Below are positions 28,827 to 37,546 of a stretch of DNA of 64,000 nucleotides, in pieces. This DNA is from Roseomonas genomospecies 6 (GTDB lineage: Bacteria > Pseudomonadota > Alphaproteobacteria > Azospirillales > Azospirillaceae). Positions within the stretch are counted from its first letter, which is position 1; every line of letters begins with the position of its first letter. Below the pieces are notes generated by a model. It ran no database searches. It was not told where the DNA came from and was given only the letters and a program-made list of their open reading frames with translations. Location of the stretch: positions 41,185-105,184 of the forward strand of contig NZ_QOKW01000023.1 in assembly GCF_008365375.1 (NCBI RefSeq), in the 5' to 3' direction. The position numbers and the translations under genes are program-made.

Positions 28827-28896
28827 CCCCCTCCCTAACCCTCCCCCGCGTTGCGGGAGAGGGAGGGACCCACGCGCCAGCGTGGGAGGGAGGGGG
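28827..28896. repeat. Palindromic intergenic repeat (copy A)
   Basis: A C-rich/G-rich inverted repeat: CCCTCCCTAACCCTCCCCCGC is mirrored by GCGGGAGAGGGAGGG, followed by a CCCACGC/GCGTGGG hairpin. It sits between the convergent stops of the helicase and ugpC and can act as a bidirectional terminator. Similar C-rich palindromes occur at 31764-31835 and near 63826. Confidence 0.75.
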
Positions 28897-28899
28897 CAC

Positions 28900-29973
28900 T
28901 CAATCCGCCAGCCTCCGCCCCGTCTCCGCGTCGAACAGGTGCAGCGCGTCGGGCGGCGCGCCGACGCGCAGGGTTTCGCCCTCGCGGCAGAACGGCAGGC
29001 CGGAGACGCGGACCACCAGCGCCTCCCCGTCCGGCAGGCGGCCATAGACCACCGTGTCGGCGCCCAGGGCCTCCACCAATTCCACCGAGACGATCAGTGG
29101 CCCGTCGCCGGGTGTGACGGCCAGATGCTCCGGCCGGACGCCCAGCTTGACCGGACGACCGGCCATGTCGGGCCGCGGACGCGGCAGGACGAAGGCGGTG
29201 CCGCCGGGCAGAGCCACCCCCTGCCCGTTTCCGTCGAAGCGCGCGTCCAGCACATTCATCGGCGGTGAGCCGATGAAACCCGCCACGAACAGGCTGGCCG
29301 GGCGCTGATAGACCTCCAGCGGCGTGCCAACCTGCTCCGCCACCCCGTGGTTCATGACGAGGATGCGGTCGGCGAGCGTCATCGCCTCCACCTGATCGTG
29401 CGTCACGTACAGGCTGGTGATGCCCAGCCGGTCCTGAAGCCGTTTGATCTCCACCCGCATCTGGGTGCGCAGCTTGGCGTCCAGGTTGGACAGCGGTTCG
29501 TCGAACAGGAAGGCGGCGGGTTCGCGCACGATGGCCCGGCCCATGGCGACGCGCTGGCGCTGCCCGCCCGAAAGCTGGCTGGGGCGGCGGTCGAGGAAGC
29601 GGTTCAGCTCCAGGATCTCCGCGGCCTTCGCCACGCGGGCCCGGATCTCGTCCTTGGGCAGCCCGCGGATCTTCAGCCCATAGGCCATGTTGTCGAACAC
29701 GCTCATGTGCGGGTAGAGCGCGTAGTTCTGGAACACCATGGCGATGTCGCGGTCCTTGGGCTCCAGCCCGTTGACCACCCGCCCGCCGATGGCGATCTGC
29801 CCGCCGGTGATGCTCTCCAGCCCGGCGACCATGCGCAGCAGCGTGGACTTGCCGCAGCCCGAGGGACCGAGCAGCACGAGGAACTCCCCGTCCGCGACCG
29901 CGATGTCGATGCCCTTGATGGCCTCGACGGAGCCGTAGGACTTGCGGACCTGATTCAGATCGACCGTTGCCAT
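28900..29973 (-). CDS. ugpC: sn-glycerol-3-phosphate ABC transporter ATP-binding protein UgpC
   Basis: A 357-residue ATPase of the MalK/UgpC class that powers import. Walker A LLGPSGCGKSTLLRMVAG, signature LSGGQRQRVAMGRAI, Walker B AAFLFDEPLSNLD, His switch VTHDQVEAMTLADR, and C-terminal MalK-type regulatory OB-fold domain (about 240-357). Start ATG 29973 is five bases after the ugpE stop. It is the last gene of the ugpB-A-E-C operon on the minus strand and may serve more than one sugar/phosphodiester transporter. Confidence 0.93.
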   Translation of the reverse strand: MATVDLNQVRKSYGSVEAIKGIDIAVADGEFLVLLGPSGCGKSTLLRMVAGLESITGGQIAIGGRVVNGLEPKDRDIAMVFQNYALYPHMSVFDNMAYGLKIRGLPKDEIRARVAKAAEILELNRFLDRRPSQLSGGQRQRVAMGRAIVREPAAFLFDEPLSNLDAKLRTQMRVEIKRLQDRLGITSLYVTHDQVEAMTLADRILVMNHGVAEQVGTPLEVYQRPASLFVAGFIGSPPMNVLDARFDGNGQGVALPGGTAFVLPRPRPDMAGRPVKLGVRPEHLAVTPGDGPLIVSVELVEALGADTVVYGRLPDGEALVVRVSGLPFCREGETLRVGAPPDALHLFDAETGRRLAD

Positions 29974-29978
29974 GTTCG

Positions 29979-30851
29979 TTATTTCTCGCTGTCCACAAGG
30001 CCCTTGACGAACCAGCGCTGCATCAGCACCACCACCGCCACCGGCGGCAGCATGGCCAGCACCGTCGTCGCCATGATGAGGTTCCAATCGGTCGCGGCCT
30101 CGCCGTTGCCGATCATCTTGGTGATGCCGATGACCACCGTCTCCATCTCCGCACTGTTGGTGATCAGCAGCGGCCACAGATACTGGTTCCAGCCGTAGAT
30201 GAAGAGGATGACGAACAGCGCCGCGATGTTGGTGCGCGACAGGGGAAGCACCACGTCCACGAAGAAGCGCAGCGCCCCCGCCCCGTCGATCTTCGCGGCC
30301 TCGATCAGCTCGTCCGGGATGGTCAGGAAGAATTGCCGGAACAGCAGCGTCGCCGTGGCCGACGCGATCAGCGGGATGGTCAGCCCGGCGTAGCTGTCGA
30401 TCAGGCCGAGATTCGCCACCACCTCGTAGGTCGGGATGATGCGCACCTCCACCGGCAGCATCAGCGTGATGAAGATCATCCAGAAGAAGACCATGCGCAG
30501 CGGGAAGCGGAAGAAGGCCACCGCGTAGGCCGAGATGATCGAGATGGCGATCTTCCCCAGCGCGATGACCAGAGCCATCACGAGGCTGTTCCACATCATG
30601 ATGCGCACGGGCGTGTGCATGACGCGGTTGCCCTGCGACTCGCTCCAGGCGGAGGCGTAGTTGTTCAGCATCTCCCCGCCCGGCGTCAGCGGCAGGTTGC
30701 CGCGCCCGATGGTGGCGGCGTCCCAGGTGGAACCGATGACCGTCACGTAGATCGGGAAGGCGAAGACCAGAACGCCCAGAGTCAGGACGAGGTACGGGAC
30801 CATGTCCATCAGGCGCCCGCCGGAGCGCGGGTTGGCGCGGTCGGGGTTCAT
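29979..30851 (-). CDS. ugpE: sn-glycerol-3-phosphate ABC transporter permease UgpE
   Basis: A 290-residue inner-membrane permease. Six hydrophobic helices are visible, from YLVLTLGVLVFAFPIYVTVIGS near residue 20 to TTVLAMLPPVAVVVLMQRW at the end. The EAA loop contacting the ATPase reads EAAKIDGAGALRFFVDVVLP. Start ATG 30851 overlaps the ugpA stop by four bases, implying coupled translation. It forms the channel with UgpA for glycerol-3-phosphate and phosphodiesters. Confidence 0.92.
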   Translation of the reverse strand: MNPDRANPRSGGRLMDMVPYLVLTLGVLVFAFPIYVTVIGSTWDAATIGRGNLPLTPGGEMLNNYASAWSESQGNRVMHTPVRIMMWNSLVMALVIALGKIAISIISAYAVAFFRFPLRMVFFWMIFITLMLPVEVRIIPTYEVVANLGLIDSYAGLTIPLIASATATLLFRQFFLTIPDELIEAAKIDGAGALRFFVDVVLPLSRTNIAALFVILFIYGWNQYLWPLLITNSAEMETVVIGITKMIGNGEAATDWNLIMATTVLAMLPPVAVVVLMQRWFVKGLVDSEK

Positions 30852-31732
30852 GAGTAATGCACCTTGCGCTCGACGAAGCGGAACTGGATGGCGGTCAGCG
30901 CGATGACGATGACCATCAGGATCACCGACTGCGCCGAGGAGCCACCGAGGTCGTGGTTGACCACGCCGTCCTGGTAGACGCGGAAGATCAGCGTTTCCGT
31001 GGCCTTGCCCGGCCCGCCATGGGTCAGGGCGTGGATCGTGCCGAAGGTTTCGAAGAAGGCGTAGACGATGTTCACCACCAGCAGGAAAAAGGTCGTCGGC
31101 GACAGCAACGGGAAGGTGATCGTCCAGAAGCGCCGCACCGGCCCGGCCCCGTCGATGCTCGCCGCCTCCAGGACGGAGCGCGGGATGGCCTGCAGCCCGG
31201 CCAGGAAGAAGATGAAATTGTAGGAGACCTGCTTCCAGCTCGCCGCCAGGATGACCATGGTCATCGCCTGCCCGCCGTTCAGCCGGTAGTCCCAGGCGTA
31301 ACCGAGGTTGTTCAGCGCGCGGCCCAGGATGCCGATGTCCGGGTTGAAGATGAACATCCACAGCACCGCCGCCACCGCGGGCGCCAGCGCGTAGGGCCAG
31401 ATCAGCAGCGTCTTGTAGGCCGCCGCCGCCCGTATCCTCGAATCGGCCAGCACCGCCAGCCCCAGCGCGGAGGCCAGCGACAGGGCGGTCACCGACGCGC
31501 TGAAGACGATGGTGGTCTTCACCGTCTCCAGATAGTTCGGGTCGCTCAGCACCGCCTCGAAATTCTCGAACCCGACGAACTGGCTGCGCAGCCCGAAGGC
31601 GTCCTGGAGATGCACCGACTGCCACAGCGCCTGCGCCGCCGGCCAGATGAAGAAGATCAGCGTCACCGCCACCTGCGGCGCCAGCAGCAGATAGGGCAGC
31701 GCCCTGTTGTCGAAAATCACGCGACGTTGCAT
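30848..31732 (-). CDS. ugpA: sn-glycerol-3-phosphate ABC transporter permease UgpA
   Basis: A 294-residue permease of the MalF/UgpA class. Helices begin at YLLLAPQVAVTLIFFIWPA, and the EAA loop reads EAASIDGAGPVRRFWTITFP. The FHxxxFGxxx-like segment HLQDAFGLRSQFVGFENF matches UgpA. It follows ugpB after a 120-base gap containing a palindromic repeat and overlaps ugpE by four bases. Confidence 0.93.
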   Translation of the reverse strand: MQRRVIFDNRALPYLLLAPQVAVTLIFFIWPAAQALWQSVHLQDAFGLRSQFVGFENFEAVLSDPNYLETVKTTIVFSASVTALSLASALGLAVLADSRIRAAAAYKTLLIWPYALAPAVAAVLWMFIFNPDIGILGRALNNLGYAWDYRLNGGQAMTMVILAASWKQVSYNFIFFLAGLQAIPRSVLEAASIDGAGPVRRFWTITFPLLSPTTFFLLVVNIVYAFFETFGTIHALTHGGPGKATETLIFRVYQDGVVNHDLGGSSAQSVILMVIVIALTAIQFRFVERKVHYS

Positions 31733-31763
31733 GAAACCCTTCGATTGCTCCCGGTTCTTTCAG

Positions 31764-31835
31764 CCCTCTCTCGCCCCGGGAGAGGGAAGGGACCCGCCCG
31801 CTTCGCGGGCACCCTCTCCCCGGAGGGGAGAGGGG
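31764..31835. repeat. Palindromic intergenic repeat (copy B) inside the ugp operon
   Basis: Three nested stem-loops: CCCTCTC/GAGAGGG, CCCGC/GCGGG around TTC, and CCTCTCCC/GGGAGAGG. They lie between the ugpB stop and the ugpA start. Hairpins after the binding-protein gene are known in other transporter operons (malE-malF) to keep the first cistron's mRNA more abundant. Confidence 0.75.
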
Positions 31836-31852
31836 ACAAGCCACAGAACCGC

Positions 31853-33190
31853 TCAGTTCTTGTTGGCGCGCTCGAAGTTGCGCAGGACCGTGTCGCCCCG
31901 CTTCACCGCGTTGTCCAGCGCCTGCTGGGCGGTCTGCTGGCCCTGGAACGCCTTCTCCATCTCCTCCTGGATGATGTTGCGGATTTCCGGCAGGTTGCCC
32001 AGCCGCAGGCCCATGGTGTTCTCCGTGGTGGCCGTGCGGGTGAGCTGCTCCGCCGGCACCTCGGCGCCGGGGTTCTTGTCGTAGAAGCCCTCCTTCTTCG
32101 CCAGCTCGAAGCCCTGGAGCGTCACCGGGACGTAGCCGGTGTCCATGTGCCACTTGGCGTCCACCTCCGGGCGGGCGAGATGGCTGAAGAAGGCGGCGAC
32201 GGCCTTGTACTCGTCGGCGGTGCGCTTGGGCGAGGTCATCACCCAGAAGGCGGCGCCGCCGATGATCGAGTTCTTCGGCGAGGCGATGGCGTCCGGCCAA
32301 TAGGGCAGCGGCGCGGCGCCCCAGTTGAACTTCGCCTCCTTCACGATGCGCCCGCGCAGGCCGGACGAGGCCTGGATCATCGCGCATTCGCCCGACGGGA
32401 ACAGCGAGTCCGCGGCGTTGTCGCGCCCGCCGTAGCGCAGCGCCCCTTCCTTCTGGAGATCGATCAGCGTCTGGAGATGCTTCACGAAGAACGGGTCGTT
32501 GATCTTCAGCGTGGCGTTCAGCCCGCCGAAGCCGTTGGCCTGCGACGCGAAGGGCTTGTCGTGGAGCGCGCCGACCTGCTCGAACTGGGTCCAGGTCGGC
32601 CAGGAGAAGGTCATCGGGCAGGTCACGCCCGCCGCCTTCAGCTTGCGCGCCGCATCGGCCACCTCCGGCCAGGTCGCCGGGGGCTTGTTCGGGTCGAGCC
32701 CGGCCTTCTGGAAGGCGTCCTTGTTGTAGAAGGTGATGGTGGTGGAGCTGTTGAACGGCAGGGCCATCATCTTGCCGTCCTTGGAGCTGTAATAGCCCCG
32801 GACCGCCGGAATGTAGGCCGCGGAATCGAAGCCCGAGCCCGTCTCGCTCATCAACTGGTGCACCGGCTTGATGGCCGGGCCGGCGGACAGCATGGTGGCG
32901 GTGCCCACTTCGAACATCTGCACGACGTGCGGGGCGTTGCCGGCGCGGAAGGCGGCGATGGCCGCCTGCATCGTCTCCGGATAGCTGCCCTTGAAGGTCG
33001 GGTTGACCTGGACCTTGTCCTGGCTGTCGTTGAAGCCCTTCACCACCTGCTCGAGCTGGCCGCCGAGCGGCTGGGGAAGGCCGTGCCAGAATTCGATGAC
33101 GGTCTTCTGCTGGGCATGGGCGGCGCCGGTGAAGCCGGCGGCGAGCGCGAAGGCGGCCGTCGAGACGGCGAGCTTGCGGCGGGTCAGCAT
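31853..33190 (-). CDS. ugpB: sn-glycerol-3-phosphate-binding protein UgpB
   Basis: A 445-residue periplasmic binding protein with signal peptide MLTRRKLAVSTAAFALAAGFTGAAHAQ. The mature sequence starts VIEFWHGLPQPLGGQLEQVV, a UgpB signature, and later shows SSTTITFYNKDAFQKAG, PMTFSWPTWTQFEQ and SGLRGRIVKEAKFNWGAAPLPYWP (quoted in parts: SGLRGRIVKEA and GAAPLPYW). It delivers glycerol-3-phosphate, released from phospholipid turnover, to UgpAE. It is the first gene of the minus-strand operon. In many bacteria PhoB controls ugp; I could not find a convincing Pho box in the 275 bases upstream. Confidence 0.94.
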   Translation of the reverse strand: MLTRRKLAVSTAAFALAAGFTGAAHAQQKTVIEFWHGLPQPLGGQLEQVVKGFNDSQDKVQVNPTFKGSYPETMQAAIAAFRAGNAPHVVQMFEVGTATMLSAGPAIKPVHQLMSETGSGFDSAAYIPAVRGYYSSKDGKMMALPFNSSTTITFYNKDAFQKAGLDPNKPPATWPEVADAARKLKAAGVTCPMTFSWPTWTQFEQVGALHDKPFASQANGFGGLNATLKINDPFFVKHLQTLIDLQKEGALRYGGRDNAADSLFPSGECAMIQASSGLRGRIVKEAKFNWGAAPLPYWPDAIASPKNSIIGGAAFWVMTSPKRTADEYKAVAAFFSHLARPEVDAKWHMDTGYVPVTLQGFELAKKEGFYDKNPGAEVPAEQLTRTATTENTMGLRLGNLPEIRNIIQEEMEKAFQGQQTAQQALDNAVKRGDTVLRNFERANKN

Positions 33191-33466
33191 GGTGGTCTCT
33201 CTCCCTGAACCATTCGATTGCGTGAGGTGCTGACATGCAGGGCGCGGGTTGCGGTCCCGCGACGGTCTCTTGAAGATTTGATGACGTATCGAACGCGTGC
33301 GCGCACAGCCGCGCCGCAGCCACCCCTCACGGTTGCGGCATCGGCTGCGCTGGAACGCAGGGCGGGTTTCAAGACGGTGGCGGGTGCCGTGCCGGCATCG
33401 ATGGTGTTCCTCCCCGAATGTATGTTTCTCTTTTTTTACGAGCCTTAAGGATAGAGGGAGGAGCTG

Positions 33467-33886
33467 TCAATCAGCCGTACGTACCAGTACGGACGTATCA
33501 CCCTGCCGTTGCCTTCCGGCGAGCGCCCAAAGCGCGGCGTCGTCCCGGCACAGGGACCCGGCCAGTTGGGACAGGCTGTCGCCCATCAGCCCCGAGGAGC
33601 GCAGCAGGCAATAGGAGCGGCTCGGCGCCGAGAGATAGAGCGCCGCCGCCGGAGGCGCGACCGGAGGCGCCGGGTAGAGTGCGGCGGGCGGCGGGCAGTA
33701 ATAGGGTTGCGCACCGGGGTTGTAGCCGGACACCAGCCGGTCCAGCCCGGGCCGGGGTCCGAAGACGCAGCCCCGCTGGTCCCACTCCAGGCTTGTCGTC
33801 TGGGCCATGGCGGGCAGGACAGAAAAGGCGGTGATCGCCATCCCCGCCAGACGGATGACCAGCCGGCAGCCTGCGTTGCGATGCAT
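33467..33886 (-). CDS. Hypothetical secreted protein
   Basis: A 139-residue protein with a predicted signal peptide (basic MHRNAGCRLVIRLAG, hydrophobic stretch, cleavage near AMAQ). The mature part has a central Pro/Ala/Tyr-rich low-complexity segment (YYCPPPAALYPAPPVAPPAAAL) and four cysteines. I do not recognise a family. Start ATG 33886 gives the signal peptide; six codons upstream are also open. It stands alone between ugpB and the toxin-antitoxin pair. Confidence 0.55.
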   Translation of the reverse strand: MHRNAGCRLVIRLAGMAITAFSVLPAMAQTTSLEWDQRGCVFGPRPGLDRLVSGYNPGAQPYYCPPPAALYPAPPVAPPAAALYLSAPSRSYCLLRSSGLMGDSLSQLAGSLCRDDAALWALAGRQRQGDTSVLVRTAD

Positions 33887-34081
33887 GCTTCCCCCCGATC
33901 CCATGCCGTGTCAAAGGCGCACCCAGAGCAGGGCGCTGGGCACGGTTGGCCGTGAACGGCCCCATCCTTGGAGGGGAATTATGCGCGCTTCGACGATGCC
34001 CGGCGTGACGCCGATGGACGGGTCGCGGAGCGCAGGCGTGGGCACCGCTCTCCGTTCGTTCGGCGGCAGGGTGCGTTCCGG

Positions 34082-34570
34082 CTATTCCGGCAGGATGCCC
34101 ATGGACCTTGCGAAGTCCGTCATATCCGTTCGGAAGCTGTCTTCAACCGCGACGGCGACCGGAACATTCTCCGCAGCACGTTTGTAGTCGTAGCCGTCGT
34201 AAGCGTGACGCAGCGCATGCCGGAAGGAACGCAGCTTCTGAAGGCGGCTGGCGGTCTCCGGGGTGATCATGGCCGGGCGCAGCCCGGCAACGGGTGCGGC
34301 GGCGCGGCGGATCAACTCCGCATGATAGGCCGCTCCGTTGGGCAAGCCACCGTCCACCGCCTGCACCAGCCGCTCCAAGGCACACTCCATGGCGCCATAT
34401 CCGTTGTGCAGCATCAGGCCGATCGCGTATTCGCGGTCGAGGCGCAGGTCATCGGGCAATTCTCCGCCAGCGTGCAGGGCATCGGCCCGGAGCGCCGCGT
34501 TTCGGATGTTCGTCCGCGCGGCATCCAGGTCCCGCTGAACGTCAGCCCAAAGCGCCGGGTTCGCGACCAT
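34082..34570 (-). CDS. hepT: HepT-like HEPN ribonuclease/toxin
   Basis: A 162-residue all-helical HEPN protein. The active-site motif R-x4-H-x-Y is present as Arg117, His122 and Tyr124 in FRHALRHAY. The second gene of an MNT-HEPN pair, it overlaps the upstream nucleotidyltransferase gene by 29 bases. In characterised HepT/MntA systems (type VII), HepT is a toxic RNase that MntA silences by AMP-ylating the motif tyrosine (family knowledge). At 162 residues it is slightly longer than the usual ~130-145. An intact motif suggests a functional toxin. Confidence 0.85.
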   Translation of the reverse strand: MVANPALWADVQRDLDAARTNIRNAALRADALHAGGELPDDLRLDREYAIGLMLHNGYGAMECALERLVQAVDGGLPNGAAYHAELIRRAAAPVAGLRPAMITPETASRLQKLRSFRHALRHAYDGYDYKRAAENVPVAVAVEDSFRTDMTDFARSMGILPE

Positions 34571-34898
34571 GGAGTCTCACGCGGTCTCGAAGTGCCGGCG
34601 ACAGGAAGCGGTCCGGAATGACATCCGCTTCGAACCCGGCAACGGTCAACAGGGTGTCCACGTCCGCCGCCACATCGCTGTCGGCCCCTGCCGGCAAACC
34701 GATCAGCGCAACGTCAAGGTCGGACCGCTCGTGAAATCCCCCTTCGGCCAATGATCCGAACACGACGAGCCGCCCGCCGGCGCGGCGCGCCACGGCATCG
34801 GCCTGCTTCAGCGCACGCAACGCCGCAGCGCGCCGCTCGTCAAGGCGGCGACGGCGGATGTCCTCGTATCGCGGATGGTCCGCGCCGTTGGTCCCCAT
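34542..34898 (-). CDS. mntA: MntA-like minimal nucleotidyltransferase antitoxin
   Basis: A 118-residue minimal nucleotidyltransferase with the GS-x10-DxD motif: Gly48-Ser49 in VVFGSLAEGG and Asp60/Asp62 in RSDLDVALIG. The N-terminal ~40 residues are Arg-rich and helical. In the HepT/MntA family the enzyme transfers AMP to the toxin tyrosine. It precedes and overlaps hepT on the same strand, the standard order for many such pairs. Start ATG 34898 is the only one giving the full helix before the motif. Confidence 0.86.
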   Translation of the reverse strand: MGTNGADHPRYEDIRRRRLDERRAAALRALKQADAVARRAGGRLVVFGSLAEGGFHERSDLDVALIGLPAGADSDVAADVDTLLTVAGFEADVIPDRFLSPALRDRVRLHGREPGALG

Positions 34899-34975
34899 GG
34901 CCTTTGCTCGAATCCGATCCTTTCGCGGGCCACGAACTCTTCTGGCCCAACAGGATCATACCAGAAAACGCCCCG

Positions 34976-36106
34976 TCAGGCCGCGCTGCTTTTCTCGGCC
35001 GGCAGCGCCTCGGCGCGCTCCACCGCCAGCGGCACCTCCACCACGAAGACGGAGCCCTTTCCAGGCACCGAGCGCAGCGAGACCGGCAAGCCCAGAAGCG
35101 CCGCCAGACGCCGCACGATGGACAGGCCGAGCCCCAGCCCGTGCCGGCGGTCGCGGTTCGGGTTGCCGAGCTGGTGGAAGTCGTCGAAGATCGCCGACTG
35201 GTCGGCGGAGGCGATGCCGATGCCGGTGTCCCACACCTCGATCCGCAACGTCCCGCCGCGCCGCCGGGCGGCCAGCAGGACCCCGCCCGATTCGGTGTAG
35301 CGCAGGGCGTTGGACAGGATCGGGCGCAGAAGCTGTTCCAGCAGCACGGGGTCGGTGATGACCTCCGCGTCCGCCGGACGGACGTTGAAGCGCAGGCCCT
35401 TGGCGTCCGCCTCCGGCGCGAATTCGTTGAGCAGGCGGCCCAGCGTCTCGTCGATGGGGAATCCCTGCACCTGCGGGCGGACCAGCCCGGCCTCCAGCTT
35501 GGACACGTCCAGAAGGGCGCGCAGAAGCGTCTCCGCCGCCTCGATCGACATTTCCAGCTTCTCGCCCAGATCCCGCGATCCCGGGTCGGTCAGGCGCCCC
35601 ATCAGCAGATGGTGGAACAGGTGCATCGCCTGGAAGGGCTGGCGCAGGTCGTGGCTGGCGGCGGACAGGAAGCGTCCGATGGCGGTGCGTCCCTTCTCGG
35701 CCTCCAACCGGACCCGCTCGGTCTCGGCCCTCGCCCGTTCGGCTTCGGCGCGGGCGGCGGCCAGCGCGGCGGCATCCGTGTCGGCGATGGCGGCGACCGA
35801 GGTGACCTTTCCGTCCGCGTCGCGCACCGGGCTCAGCATCACCTCGCCCCTGGGCAACAGGCCGAAGGCGGACACCGGCACCCCGGTAAGGGCGGCGCGG
35901 CGGACCTGAGCCTCCACCTGGGACGCGATGGGCGCCGGGACGCCCAGCTCGCCCAGCGCTTTGCCCTCCACCTCCTCGGGAAGCAGACCGAAGGCCGCCG
36001 CGAAGGCCTGGTTGACCACGAGAAGCCGCGCGTCCAGCCCAAGCAGAGCGTGAGCCACGCCGTTGGCGGAGAGCAGAGCCTCAAGCCGGATCATGCGATC
36101 CGTCAT
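34976..36106 (-). CDS. Cytoplasmic PAS sensor histidine kinase
   Basis: A 376-residue kinase without membrane helices. PAS domain at about 1-115 (LLSANGVAHALLGLDARLLVVN), a coiled linker, HisKA with LSAASHDLRQPFQAMHLF containing the phosphorylated His, and HATPase with ILSNALRYTESGG, DTGIGI and HGLGLGLSIVRR. The SHDLRQP form of the H-box is typical of orphan hybrid-like kinases. Start ATG 36106 is preferred because the PAS alignment begins there, though codons are open to 36208. No response regulator is adjacent. Confidence 0.9.
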   Translation of the reverse strand: MTDRMIRLEALLSANGVAHALLGLDARLLVVNQAFAAAFGLLPEEVEGKALGELGVPAPIASQVEAQVRRAALTGVPVSAFGLLPRGEVMLSPVRDADGKVTSVAAIADTDAAALAAARAEAERARAETERVRLEAEKGRTAIGRFLSAASHDLRQPFQAMHLFHHLLMGRLTDPGSRDLGEKLEMSIEAAETLLRALLDVSKLEAGLVRPQVQGFPIDETLGRLLNEFAPEADAKGLRFNVRPADAEVITDPVLLEQLLRPILSNALRYTESGGVLLAARRRGGTLRIEVWDTGIGIASADQSAIFDDFHQLGNPNRDRRHGLGLGLSIVRRLAALLGLPVSLRSVPGKGSVFVVEVPLAVERAEALPAEKSSAA

Positions 36107-36305
36107 ATGACTTTCGGTTGAGTTCTTGCTGGGATACTCGGCCACGACTTCACCGTGAAAGGCTGGGATTACACCATATGTATCTTGCGTCTTGACCATC
36201 CGAGTCAAATGTCACATGCAAGACTCACTTGGGACAAATTTCGTTTGAATGTGAAAGACAACGGTCCCATTGGCCCCGACGGGCCGCACGGTCTATAAGT
36301 CAGTT

Positions 36306-37121
36306 ATGTTCTTTCGCCGCAAGATCAAAAGTCCCGAAACCCAGGCCCTCCGTCCGAAAGCTCCGCGCGCCCTGGCGGTGGCCGGACTGCCCGTGCCGCT
36401 GGAACTGCGGGAAAGCGCCCGCGCCCGCCGGATGACCCTGCGGGTGGACGCCGGGCGCGGGCTGATCCAGGTGGTGATCCCCGTGGGCGTTTCGGAGACG
36501 GAGGCGCTGCGCTTCGTCGGACGGCACGACGGCTGGGTCCGGGCGCGGCTGGCGGCTCTGCCCCCGCAGCTCCCCTTCGCCGACGGCGCCGTGGTCCCCT
36601 ATCTGGGGATCGACCACGTCATCCGGCACAGTCCCGACCTGCGCGGGGCAACGCGGAGGGAGGACGGCGCGATCCTGGTCGGCGGCCGGGCGGAGCATGT
36701 CACCCGCCGGGTGCGCGACTTCCTGATGGCGGAGGCGCGGCGCGAGTTGGCCGAACGGTCGCGCGCCAAGGCCGCGCAGATCGGCGCGCGGGTCGCCGCG
36801 GTCACCGTGCGCGACACCAAGAGCCGTTGGGGAAGCTGCTCCGCCACCGGCCGCCTCTCCTTCTCCTGGCGGCTGATCCTGACGCCGGAGTCCGTCCTCG
36901 ACTATGTGGTGGGGCATGAGGTCGCGCATCTGCGCGAGATGAACCACTCCCCGCGCTTCTGGACGCTCTGCGCGCAACTGACCGGCGACGTGCAGACTCC
37001 GCGCCTGTGGCTGAAGGCCAACGGCGCGCGGCTGCTGCGCTATGGCGAAGGGGTGGAGGCGGACGGCGGACGGCGTCAATCCTCGTCCTTGGAGGCGTCC
37101 GGCAGCCAGCGCATGGCGTAG
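36306..37121 (+). CDS. YgjP/DUF45 family zinc metallopeptidase
   Basis: A 271-residue SprT-like protein (family M48-related DUF45). The zinc motif HEVAHLREMNHSPRFW provides HExxH and a downstream His, and RDTKSRWGSCSATGRLSFSW is the preceding signature (split: DTKSRWGSC, SFSWRLIL). The N-terminal beta-rich part (LPVPLELRESARARRMTLRV) also fits. The 3' end overlaps the convergent mgtC gene by 46 bases, an unusual tail-to-tail arrangement; the last ~20 residues (SSSLEASGSQ) look non-conserved. Substrate unknown. Confidence 0.87.
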   Translation: MFFRRKIKSPETQALRPKAPRALAVAGLPVPLELRESARARRMTLRVDAGRGLIQVVIPVGVSETEALRFVGRHDGWVRARLAALPPQLPFADGAVVPYLGIDHVIRHSPDLRGATRREDGAILVGGRAEHVTRRVRDFLMAEARRELAERSRAKAAQIGARVAAVTVRDTKSRWGSCSATGRLSFSWRLILTPESVLDYVVGHEVAHLREMNHSPRFWTLCAQLTGDVQTPRLWLKANGARLLRYGEGVEADGGRRQSSSLEASGSQRMA

Positions 37122-37546
37122 GTGAAGACGATCATCACGGCGAGGCAGAGCGCCAGCGCCATGCCGGCCAGCACGTAGAAGCCCGCTCCGCAGGCGATCC
37201 CCAGCGCGCCGGCCATCCAGATCACCGCGGCGGTGGTCGCCCCCCGCACGGTGGTGCCAGCGCGGAACATCACCCCGGCGCTGATGAAGCCGATGGCCTG
37301 GGCCACGCCCTGGATGACGCGGGTGGGGTCCATGTCGCCGCTCTGGGAACGGTCCGACATGCCCCAGTAGAGTTCAAGGGCCACCAGAGTCGTCACCGCC
37401 GCGCTGATGGCGACCAGCGTGTGGGTGCGCAGGCCCGCCGCCTTGCCCCGGATCTCGCGGTCCAGCCCCAGCGCGGCCCCGCAAACCGCCGCCGCGGCCA
37501 GCCGGGCGGCCATGTCCCAGACCGGGATGGCCGTGTCCAAGTCCAT
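37076..37546 (-). CDS. mgtC: MgtC/SapB family membrane protein
   Basis: A 156-residue membrane protein with four hydrophobic segments. Hallmarks of MgtC: GAALGLDREIRGKAAGLRTHTLV, QAIGFISAGVMFRAGTTVRG (quoted in parts: GFISAGVMF, GTTVRGATTAA) and the C-terminal helix VLAGMALALCLAVMIVF. MgtC proteins influence magnesium adaptation, ATP synthase activity and virulence in other bacteria. It converges on the YgjP gene. Only a pyrimidine-rich stretch is visible upstream; no Mg leader was recognised. Confidence 0.9.
   Translation of the reverse strand: MDLDTAIPVWDMAARLAAAAVCGAALGLDREIRGKAAGLRTHTLVAISAAVTTLVALELYWGMSDRSQSGDMDPTRVIQGVAQAIGFISAGVMFRAGTTVRGATTAAVIWMAGALGIACGAGFYVLAGMALALCLAVMIVFTYAMRWLPDASKDED

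Noticed and set aside
29979..33323. Very long minus-strand ORF covering several ugp genes
   Set aside because: Only its last part (29979-30851) is real UgpE; the rest is an out-of-frame shadow of ugpA and ugpB.
33191..33466. Pho box for ugpB
   Set aside because: Only isolated CTGTCA-like half-sites are seen and in the wrong place, so I could not support PhoB control.
36306..37121. Frameshift or fusion at the YgjP/mgtC overlap
   Set aside because: Both frames are intact and read toward each other; a 46-base tail-to-tail overlap explains it without error.
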